A stretch of DNA of 6,689 nt from Actinomycetes bacterium (lineage in GTDB: Bacteria; Actinomycetota; Actinomycetes; JAHEKZ01): positions 1-6,689 of the forward strand of contig JAJAYM010000116.1 in assembly GCA_027117675.1 (NCBI GenBank), read 5' to 3'. This document shows, in pieces, positions 1 to 5,463 of this stretch; the stretch's first letter is position 1; every line of letters begins with the position of its first letter. Under the pieces are notes generated by a model. That model ran no database searches. It saw nothing but the letters and a program-made list of their open reading frames with translations, and was not told the DNA's origin. The position numbers and the translations under genes were made by a program.

Positions 1-145
1 CCCAGGTCTCGCCTGGCGCCGGCTTGGCCAGTACTTTGCTGAGGGTCGCATTCTCGGAAGTGTTGCGGGACTCGCTCTCGAAGAGGATGCGTGACACATC
101 CAGGCCCTGCTCCGCATAGAGGCGCTTGGCGACTTGCGCGCCCTT
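1..145 (-). pseudogene. DUF218/YdcF-family protein, internal fragment
   Basis: Read on the minus strand from about 145 down to 2, an open frame encodes a stretch resembling the second half of a DUF218 (YdcF/ElyC-like) domain. Recognisable pieces are AQVAKRLYAEQGLDVSRI (about 139-86), then ILFESESRNTSENA and LSKVLAKPAPGETW. The 'SRNTxENA' block followed by a 'KPxPGExW' block is the family signature. DUF218 proteins are membrane-associated or cytoplasmic proteins of largely unknown function; some are linked to envelope or polysaccharide metabolism. The C-terminal part continues beyond base 1. The N-terminal part is missing, because upstream on the minus strand the sequence becomes the antisense of rimO. 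There is no start codon or ribosome-binding site in a sensible place, so this is a truncated piece at a junction and not a complete gene. The family call rests on remembered motif patterns only. Confidence 0.6.
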
Positions 146-148
146 GAG
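120..148. other. Junction between DUF218 fragment and truncated rimO
   Basis: Two protein families on opposite strands meet here. Minus-strand DUF218 similarity reaches about base 140, and plus-strand RimO similarity (ALGDLRALERLLP) begins about base 122-125. Both use the same codon boundaries on complementary strands. The 20 or so shared bases look like a breakpoint with microhomology. RimO reading upstream of it fails: the in-frame translation from 95 to 121 is unlike RimO, and a TGA stands at 92-94. Either an inversion or deletion occurred in the cell, or two contigs or reads were wrongly joined at a shared short word. Confidence 0.55.
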
Positions 149-856
149 CGGCTGCTGCCGAGCTTGGCGGCGATCGCCGGAATTGATCGGGTCAGAGTCA
201 GCTACCTCCAGCCGGCTGAGATGCGCCCCGGCCTCGTCGAGGTGCTGGCGACCACTCCCGGAGTGGCTCCCTACTTTGACCTCTCCTTTCAGCACGCCAG
301 TGGCCCGTTGCTGCGCCGCATGCGCCGGTTCGGTGACGCCGAGGCCTTTCTTGAGCTCGTCGGCTCGGTGCGGTCGCTGGCGCCGACGGCCGGGATCCGA
401 TCGAACGTGATCGTCGGCTTTCCCGGTGAGACTGAGGAAGACGTGCAAACGCTCACCGACTTTCTCGTAGCAGCCCGCCTCGACGTCGTCGGCGTCTTCG
501 GTTACTCCGATGAGGATGGAACTGAGGCAGCTGATCTGAACGGTCAGCACTCGCAGAACGAGATCGAGCAGCGCCGCAGCCACGTCGACCAGCTCGTCGA
601 GTCGCTGGTCTCTGACCGTGCGGCCGAACGCGTCGGCGAGAGGGTGCACGTTCTCGTCGAAGAGCAATCCGGCGGGACAGCCCTTGGCCGAGCTGCCCAC
701 CAGGGGCCGGAGGTAGACGGCGTAGTCGAGCTACCCGGGGTCGAAGCGCCCATTGGTTCGTGGGTCGAGGCGTTGGTCGTCGACTCCGCCGGAGCTGACC
801 TCGTTGCCGAACCCTTGGCCCTGGTTGACGTCGTGGCTTCTGGCCCAAGTCGATGA
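122..856 (+). CDS. rimO: Ribosomal protein S12 methylthiotransferase RimO, 3' part only
   Basis: RimO is a radical-SAM enzyme with two iron-sulfur clusters that adds a methylthio group to a conserved aspartate of ribosomal protein S12. Visible are the second half of the radical-SAM barrel and the C-terminal TRAM domain. Counting from the TTG at 134, family blocks are RVRVSYLQPAEMRPGL (about residue 20), PYFDLSFQHASGPLLRRMRR (about 47), NVIVGFPGETEEDV (about 91) and FGYSDEDGTEAADL (about 122). A TRAM-like, valine-rich tail runs from about residue 165 to 240. Absent are the N-terminal UPF0004 domain and the CxxxCxxC cluster motif, roughly 200 or more residues, so this piece cannot be active alone. 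Similarity begins at about 122, upstream of the TTG at 134, so that TTG is not a genuine start. The 3' end is normal: its TGA overlaps the pgsA ATG (ATGA, 853-856), indicating translational coupling. MiaB is the main alternative; the actinobacterial RimO wording and the pgsA neighbour favour RimO. Confidence 0.85.
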   Translation, partial: ALGDLRALERLLPSLAAIAGIDRVRVSYLQPAEMRPGLVEVLATTPGVAPYFDLSFQHASGPLLRRMRRFGDAEAFLELVGSVRSLAPTAGIRSNVIVGFPGETEEDVQTLTDFLVAARLDVVGVFGYSDEDGTEAADLNGQHSQNEIEQRRSHVDQLVESLVSDRAAERVGERVHVLVEEQSGGTALGRAAHQGPEVDGVVELPGVEAPIGSWVEALVVDSAGADLVAEPLALVDVVASGPSR

Positions 857-1455
857 CTGACCGCGACGAGCGCAACGCTTCGGCGTGGAACGCGCCCAAC
901 GCGCTGACCATGGGCCGGTTGCTGCTGGTTCCGGTGTTCCTGGTCGTTGCGTGGGGGGGCTTCGAGCGCGACGACCAGGCATGGCAGGCCTGGTCGGCCT
1001 TGATCTTTCTCGTTGCGGCGGTGACCGACCTCATTGACGGTGAGTTGGCCAGACGGACCGACCAGGTGACCACGTTCGGCAAGATCGCCGACCCCATCGC
1101 AGACAAGGCGCTCACCGGATCGGCGCTCGTGCTGCTCTGGTGGTTCGCGCTGCTGCCCTGGTGGGTCACTGGCGTCATCATCGTTCGTGAGGTGGCTGTC
1201 ACGATGCTGCGGTTCTGGGTCATTCGGCATGGGGTGATGGCAGCCAGCCGCGGGGGGAAGCTCAAAACGGCACTGCAGATCTTGGCGATCACCTTGTACC
1301 TGCTGCCCTTGGCAAGCGGAGCCTCTGCCGTCGCCGAGTGGGTGATGGGCGCCGCTGTGGTCGTCACCCTCGTGACGGGCGTCGACTACGCACTCAGGGC
1401 GGTCACGCTCCATAGCGAGAGCGCCGCAACAGTGCCGAGGCAGGCTCGGCCGTGA
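853..1455 (+). CDS. pgsA: CDP-diacylglycerol--glycerol-3-phosphate phosphatidyltransferase (CDP-alcohol phosphotransferase family)
   Basis: This 200-residue integral membrane enzyme probably condenses CDP-diacylglycerol with glycerol 3-phosphate to give phosphatidylglycerol phosphate, the first step toward phosphatidylglycerol and cardiolipin. The CDP-alcohol phosphotransferase motif is complete: D59-x2-D62-G63-x2-A66-R67-x8-G76-x3-D80-x3-D84; its four aspartates bind metal and catalyse. The N-terminal signature WNAPNALTMGR (residues 12-22) and the later block RGGKLKT (133-139) are typical of PgsA. Hydrophobic segments near residues 21-35, 46-61, 86-112, 141-155 and 160-176 fit five or six membrane helices, and the length is normal. 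The ATG overlaps the rimO stop and the TGA overlaps the next GTG (GTGA, 1452-1455), so all three are probably one operon. Actinobacteria carry several related enzymes (phosphatidylinositol phosphate, cardiolipin and PGP synthases), so the exact acceptor alcohol is inferred from best-known wording and gene context. Confidence 0.88.
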   Translation: MTDRDERNASAWNAPNALTMGRLLLVPVFLVVAWGGFERDDQAWQAWSALIFLVAAVTDLIDGELARRTDQVTTFGKIADPIADKALTGSALVLLWWFALLPWWVTGVIIVREVAVTMLRFWVIRHGVMAASRGGKLKTALQILAITLYLLPLASGASAVAEWVMGAAVVVTLVTGVDYALRAVTLHSESAATVPRQARP

Positions 1456-1958
1456 CGGAGAGTCGGGCCACCGCAGAAGCAGTGGTGGCGGCGCTAGGCG
1501 CTCGCGGACTCACGCTGGCCGTCGCGGAGTCTCTCACCGGCGGGCTTGTCATGGGCGCGCTCACGGAGGTTCCGGGCGCCAGTGTCGTTTTCCGTGGCGG
1601 CCCGGTCGTCTACGCCACAGACACCAAGGCCTCGGTGCTCGACGTCGATCCGGTGCTGCTCGAAGCCCGAGGACCCGTTGACCCGGACGTGGCCGATGCC
1701 ATGGCGCGCTCGGTACGCCGTCGGTGGCGGGCCGACGTGGGATTAGCCACTACTGGCGTGGCTGGGCCGAGCCGGCAGTCCGGAAAGCCCGTGGGTGAGG
1801 TCTACGTGGGAGTGGCTGACGCAGCGGGGACGGTCGTGCACCGGGTCGATCTGGCCGCAGCCGGAGACCGCAGTGCCATCCGGCGGGAGGCCGTGGAACT
1901 GGCCTTGGCGGCCGTTCTGGAGCGCCTCGGGCTCGCCGGGGAAGTCTCTGTGGGCTGA
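1452..1958 (+). CDS. pncC: Nicotinamide-nucleotide amidase (CinA C-terminal domain, PncC-like)
   Basis: This 168-residue protein consists only of the CinA C-terminal domain, which in characterised relatives deamidates nicotinamide mononucleotide to nicotinate mononucleotide in pyridine-nucleotide salvage. It acts in the cytoplasm. Family blocks are VAESLTGG (residues 24-31, containing the conserved ESxTGG), a GGPVVYATDTKASVL segment (49-63) with the conserved lysine, and ATTGVAGPSRQSGKPVGEVY (99-118). The N-terminal molybdopterin-binding-like domain of full-length CinA is missing. This is usual for actinobacterial genes in this position, which are commonly annotated cinA. The GTG start overlaps the pgsA stop by four bases, so translation is probably coupled. 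The protein is full length for the short form and nothing looks damaged. The family assignment is firm; the NMN amidase activity is inferred from the family. Confidence 0.88.
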   Translation: MTESRATAEAVVAALGARGLTLAVAESLTGGLVMGALTEVPGASVVFRGGPVVYATDTKASVLDVDPVLLEARGPVDPDVADAMARSVRRRWRADVGLATTGVAGPSRQSGKPVGEVYVGVADAAGTVVHRVDLAAAGDRSAIRREAVELALAAVLERLGLAGEVSVG

Positions 1959-2015
1959 CGCGGTTACACTGGTGGAACCTAACGGTCCGAGACCAACCAC
2001 CAGAGGGGAGCGCCG
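1959..2015 (+). promoter_or_regulatory. clgR leader: possible promoter, dyad and ribosome-binding site
   Basis: This is the only real gap within the left operon. TACACT at 1965-1970 fits the TAnnnT form of an actinobacterial -10 box, but no good -35 is visible at the expected distance. CTGGTGG (1969-1975) and CCACCAG (1997-2003) form a 7-bp inverted repeat; between them GGTC (1984-1987) and GACC (1991-1994) form a smaller nested one. A strong Shine-Dalgarno, AGAGGGGAG (2002-2010), lies five bases before the ATG and sets that start firmly. I did not find the CGC-N5-GCG type of ClgR operator here. The ribosome-binding site is certain; promoter and dyad are tentative. Confidence 0.4.
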
Positions 2016-2339
2016 ATGATAGTGCTACGCCAGCACCTGGGAGACGAGCTGCGCCGTCAGCGGCAGCAGCAGGGTCGCACCCTCCGTCAAGTCTCTGCCT
2101 CCGCTCGGGTCTCCCTTGGCTACCTTTCGGAGATCGAGCGAGGACAGAAAGAGGCCAGCAGCGAGTTGCTCGCTTCCATCTGTGGGGCTCTTGAGGTTCC
2201 GCTCTCGCAGGTCCTGCGCAATGTTGGTGACGACATCGCGCTGGCCGAGCTCGCGTCCGTCCCGGTTCGCCGCGGCGAAGACGGCGAAGACGGCGAAGAC
2301 GGCTCCCGGGCCGCCACCGGGGTCCCCGCAGCTGTTTGA
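2016..2339 (+). CDS. clgR: ClgR-type XRE-family transcriptional regulator
   Basis: ClgR is an actinobacterial transcription activator of clp protease genes and other proteostasis or stress genes. It is itself removed by Clp proteolysis in characterised species. The 107-residue product begins MIVLRQHLGDELRRQRQQQ and contains an XRE/HTH_3 domain at about residues 8-68, with the helix-turn-helix around 22-44 (TLRQVSASARVSLGYLSEI). The run SLGYLSEIERGQKEASSELL (33-52) is characteristic of ClgR rather than other XRE proteins. Residues 75-80 (ALAELA) match the usual end of the conserved part. After that come an acidic EDGEDGEDG repeat (88-96) and a terminus ending PAAV. Small nonpolar C-termini serve as Clp degradation signals in known ClgR proteins, so a degron here is plausible but inferred. 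The next gene starts inside its stop codon region. Position after cinA supports the call. Confidence 0.9.
   Translation: MIVLRQHLGDELRRQRQQQGRTLRQVSASARVSLGYLSEIERGQKEASSELLASICGALEVPLSQVLRNVGDDIALAELASVPVRRGEDGEDGEDGSRAATGVPAAV
2274..2303 (+). repeat. 9-bp tandem repeat (GGCGAAGAC, about 3.3 copies) in clgR
   Basis: Three perfect copies of GGCGAAGAC lie at 2274-2282, 2283-2291 and 2292-2300, followed by GGC. They encode the GED/EDG repeat in the C-terminal tail of ClgR, outside the DNA-binding domain. Because the unit is a multiple of three, copy-number change by slippage would lengthen or shorten the acidic linker without shifting the frame. Confidence 0.9.
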
Positions 2340-2875
2340 GCGTGTCTTCGCCTCCAGCCCCCTACGTCAGGGCCCCCCACGTGAGGGCAGGGAACGCCAT
2401 GGAGCGGGCCAGGTTCGGGATTCTCGCTGCCGCCGCCGAGTTAGTGGCCGGCGGCGGCCCTCGCGATTTGACCATGGCGGCGGTGTCTCGACGCGCGGCA
2501 GTAGCCAAGGCGACGGTGTACAACCACTTCCGGGACCGTGATGAGCTGCTTCTCGCGCTTTTGGCGTTCGAACGCGATCAACTGCTCGCGCACTGCTCGA
2601 CAGCACCCCAATCTGAGCAGCTCACGCTGGCCGCCACTTGGCTCAGCGAGTCGGCGGTAGTTGCCGGGCTCAGGCGTCATGATCCTGGCACCTTGCTACG
2701 TCTGGTTGGGGCTGCGGCCAACGACCCCATCGCCAATGAAGCGGTCGAGCGGTGGTGCGTCCGCGCTGGCGATCCAGGGGGCGATCCAGGCGATGCCCTG
2801 CGCTGGCTCATCTCCTTTGCGGTGGCTCCCGCTCGATCTATTGAAACCGCTCCTGGGCAGCCCGAGTCGCCCTAG
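2336..2875 (+). CDS. TetR/AcrR-family transcriptional regulator
   Basis: This is a probable DNA-binding repressor of the TetR family; its ligand and targets cannot be told. The N-terminal domain is clear: helix 1 around RFGILAAAAELVAGGG (residues 26-41 from the TTG at 2336), then the helix-turn-helix LTMAAVSRRAAVAKATVYNH (45-64) and FRDRDELLLALL, the standard TetR pattern. The C-terminal ligand/dimer region is short (total 179 residues; many TetR proteins have 190-220) and matches nothing I recognise. The start is uncertain. TTG 2336 overlaps the clgR stop (TTGA) but has a weak ribosome-binding site and would add a proline-rich leader. GTG 2342 and GTG 2381 are alternatives. ATG 2399 has a purine-rich AGGGCAGGGA just upstream and would give 158 residues with the HTH intact. 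It is the last gene of the left operon, and a palindrome covers its stop codon. Confidence 0.82.
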   Translation: MSVSSPPAPYVRAPHVRAGNAMERARFGILAAAAELVAGGGPRDLTMAAVSRRAAVAKATVYNHFRDRDELLLALLAFERDQLLAHCSTAPQSEQLTLAATWLSESAVVAGLRRHDPGTLLRLVGAAANDPIANEAVERWCVRAGDPGGDPGDALRWLISFAVAPARSIETAPGQPESP

Positions 2876-2888
2876 GCTTCCCAGGAGC
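2849..2888 (+). terminator. Strong imperfect palindrome over the tetR stop; probable terminator
   Basis: GCTCCTGGG (2849-2857) pairs perfectly with CCCAGGAGC (2880-2888). Inside, after one C/T mismatch, AGCC (2859-2862) pairs with GGCT (2875-2878), leaving a 12-base loop. The stem would have 13 pairs of 14. The tetR TAG is at 2873-2875, within the hairpin. No U-run follows, but U-poor terminators are common in high-GC actinomycetes. It could instead be an operator. The downstream arm includes the AGGAG that would serve the GTG at 2891, which is one reason to prefer the GTG at 2918 for the next gene. Confidence 0.5.
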
Positions 2889-2905
2889 AGGTGCCCAGCA
2901 GGGCA

Positions 2906-2914
2906 GGGGGAGGA
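2906..2914 (+). promoter_or_regulatory. Ribosome-binding site deciding the sugar dehydrogenase start
   Basis: GGGGGAGGA lies three to five bases before the GTG at 2918, a near-ideal Shine-Dalgarno. Starting at 2918 gives a classic secretion signal at the very N-terminus. The longer reading from GTG 2891 would put nine extra residues (VPSRAGGGT) ahead of it, and its own AGGAG is buried in the preceding palindrome. Confidence 0.65.
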
Positions 2915-2917
2915 ACC

Positions 2918-5419
2918 GTGGAACGGACGCGTCTGGGGTGGCTGACGCCGAAGGCAGCACTTCTGGCGATGGTGGCGCTCATCGGCACCGCGTGGGTTCC
3001 ACTCGTACTCAGCGGGCCGGCGCAGGCCGAAGCGGTGGCGACTGCTGACGGCTACTCGCTCTCGCTCGTACGATCCGGCTTCAACAAACCGCACTCGATT
3101 CGGTATGCGCCAGACGGACGCCTCTTCCTTCTGGAGCAGGACGGTCGCGTCAAGATCGTGCGTCCCGGCGGTGTCACCACTGCGCTGACCCTCGATCCGG
3201 CCGATGTCGTCGAGCCAGGAGGTTCGGCTGGACTTCTCTCCATCGCCTTCCCGCCTGACTTCTTGACCGCTGCGGTGCAACAGGTGTAACTCGTCTACAC
3301 CCACGAGCCAACGGTTGGTCGCGACTATCCGCACAACGTTGTCAGTCGCTTCACCATCGACGGTGACACCATCGACCCAGCCAGCGAGCAGATCCTCGTC
3401 CACCTCGACTCGCTGATCGGTTCGGACGATGTCTTCAAGACGATGCACTATGGCGGTGACATCGAGTTCGGGGCCGACGGGATGCTTTACGTGGCCACCG
3501 GCGATCTGCTCAGGGGACCTAACGCACAGAGTCTGCAGAATCGATACGGCAAGGTCTTGCGCTACCACCCCAACGGGGGCATCCCCGATGACAACCCCTA
3601 CGCGAGCAGTCTCGCTGGGCCAGCCAGGGCGATTTGGGCCCTTGGCCTGCGAAACCCGTTCAAGCTGGCGCAAGACCCCACCAACGGCAGCATGCTGATT
3701 GGCGACGTCGGCTCTGAAACCTGGGAAGAGGTCAACGTGCTTCCGGCCTCCGGTAGCGGAAGCAAGTTTGGGTGGTCAGACACCGAGGGCTACACCACTG
3801 ACCCTCGATTCATGAGCCCCTTGCTGGCCTACCCGCACGACCCGTCGTTGGCCGGTGCCGGTGAGCCACACGGCTGCGCGGTAATGGGCGGTGACGTCTA
3901 CCGCCCGGCAAACGAGACCTTCCCGCGTCAGTACCGTGGCGACTTCTTCTTCGCCGACCACTGCGAAGGATGGCTGCGCAGCATTGACCCCGATACCGGC
4001 GCGGTCGGCCAGGTCCTCGTCAGTGGCCTCGAGCAGCCAGTCGACATGGCTGTGGCGCCGAACGGGTCGGTCCTGATCCTGCAGCGCCAGCTCGCTGGTG
4101 CCTACAACGGAGCGTTGTTGCGGCTGGAATACACCGGGGTCGCCGATGCGCCGCCCACGTTGTCGGGGCAGCCGGAACCGGTCACTGTGGCCCTCGGTCA
4201 ACAAGCCACCTTCGAGGTCTTCGCCAGTGGAACCGCGCCGCTTTCGTACCAGTGGACCAAGGACGACTCGCCCATCAGCGGCGCCACTGCGGCCACGTAC
4301 ACGACGCCACCAGCGCAGGTCGGTGACGATGGTGCTGCGTTCGCCGTGACGGTGACCAATGCCTTTGGTGACGTCACGTCGGATCCGGCCGTCCTCACCG
4401 TGCTCGACGAGAGACCCCCGCAAGCGACGATTACTTCCCCAGAGCTCGGTTCACTCTTTCGGGCCGGACAGACACTCCGCATCCGCGGCACCGGCGTCGA
4501 CGAGGAAGACGGTGTCCTGCCGCGGTCAGCGTTCACTTGGGATGTCGTGCTGCACCACAACACGCACACGCACCCTGAGCTCGGTCCAGTCACGGGCACG
4601 AGGTCGGTGGACTTCACGTTGCCCCGCAACACCGAGACCGACCCCGACATCTTCTTACGCATCCATCTTCGCGTTCAGGACAGCGAGGGCATCGTCACCG
4701 AGATGACCCGGGATGTTCTGCCCCGAACCTCGAGCCTCGCCCTTCGCACGTTGCCCAGCGGTCGCTCCTTGGTTCTGGACGGGGCGCCAGTGGCAACGCC
4801 AGTCGACCTGTTGGCCGTCGTCGGAGTCAATCGCACCCTCGCCGCCCCTCCTGCGACGGTGTCAGGCACGACCATGGTGATCGACTCGTGGTCGACCGGG
4901 CAGACACCGGCCGAGATCGCCTTCGGCGTGCCGGCTCGCAACACGACGTATCGAGCCTTTTACCGCGTCGAAGGCGGCTCGGTGGGCACCGGCACCGGCC
5001 TCAGCGCCACCTACTTCGGAGCTTCGGACTTCACCGATCCGCTCCTCAGCCGAATCGACCGGGTGCCCTACTTCACCTGGATGAAGGGCGCTCCCGCTCC
5101 GGGAGTGCCGAGAAATGACTTCTCGGCGCGATGGTCAGGCAGGGTCGAGGCGCAGTTCTCTGAGACCTTCACGTTCGCGGTGTCAGTGCGCAGTGATGAC
5201 GAGGTACGCCTGGTCCTTGATGGTGAACCGCTGATCAACACGTTCAGCAACGGAGCGAGCGGAACACTCACGGCCCAGGCTGACCTGCGGGCTGGCGAAC
5301 CCGTTCCGATCGTGCTCGAGCTCGCCGACGGCGGCGGAGCTGCAGCGCTCGCTCTCACCTGGTCGAGCGACAGCACACCGGCATCGGCCATTCCGGGTAG
5401 TCAGCTGACGCCATCATGA
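2918..5419 (+). pseudogene. Secreted PQQ-type glucose/sorbosone dehydrogenase with Ig-like and PA14 domains, split by one in-frame TAA
   Basis: Family members are exported PQQ-dependent six-bladed beta-propellers that oxidise sugars. From GTG 2918 the first 37 residues are a signal peptide: basic ERTR, a hydrophobic core, then AQA before EA. The propeller spans about residues 42-408. It contains SGFNKPHSIRYAPDGRLFLL, HYGGDIEFG (H177, probable catalytic histidine), DGMLYVATGD, GLRNPF (R245, probable PQQ-contacting arginine), GDVGSETWEEVN and FFFADHCEGWLRSI. An Ig-like domain follows (about 412-497, with SYQW). Next is a beta-rich module often attached to these enzymes (about 500-687, with HHNTHTHPELGP and SWSTG), then a PA14 domain (about 694-833, starting GLSATYFG), likely carbohydrate-binding. 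Codon 124 is TAA (3287-3289), inside the propeller. The same frame continues immediately with LVYTHEP, where relatives read like VYLVYT, so a TAC or TAT tyrosine codon probably became TAA. If real, only 123 residues are made. A restart at ATG 3443 would lack the signal peptide and part of the propeller. Sequencing error is the main alternative. Confidence 0.82.
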
Positions 5420-5424
5420 CAAAG

Positions 5425-5440
5425 CGCCTTGCGAAAGGCG
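5425..5440. terminator. Hairpin with GCGA loop in the convergent gap
   Basis: CGCCTT (5425-5430) and AAGGCG (5435-5440) form a perfect 6-bp stem closed by GCGA, a GNRA-type tetraloop. It lies 5 bases after the dehydrogenase stop and 23 bases beyond the end of the minus-strand helicase gene. Read on the minus strand it is followed by CTTTGTC, a weak U-rich tail. It could therefore end the helicase transcript and, less well, the dehydrogenase transcript. It is short, so efficiency is uncertain. Confidence 0.4.
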
Positions 5441-5463
5441 GTGCCGTGACCAGCCCTCGTGCT

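Noticed and set aside
134..136. TTG as the genuine start of a short rimO
   Set aside because: RimO similarity (ALGDL) already begins upstream at about 122, there is no ribosome-binding site, and the essential N-terminal domains would be missing. It is a by-product of the junction.
453..1413. Two long minus-strand open frames (about 300 codons each) opposite rimO and pgsA
   Set aside because: They are low-complexity, Arg/Ser/Pro-rich antisense frames of high-GC DNA. The plus strand carries strong RimO and PgsA motifs in the same place.
3287..3289. Programmed readthrough or an amino-acid recoding site at the TAA
   Set aside because: Recoding for selenocysteine or pyrrolysine uses TGA or TAG, not TAA. 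No downstream structure stands out, and the expected residue is an ordinary tyrosine, so mutation or base-call error is simpler.
2696..3673. A 325-codon minus-strand open frame opposite tetR and the dehydrogenase
   Set aside because: It has no recognisable motif and lies antisense to well-supported TetR-adjacent and beta-propeller coding sequence, so it is a composition artefact.
3443..5419. A separate full gene starting at ATG 3443
   Set aside because: That ATG lies in the middle of the propeller, one residue before the conserved HYGGD block, with no signal peptide. Propeller sequence in the same frame precedes it without interruption back to the TAA.
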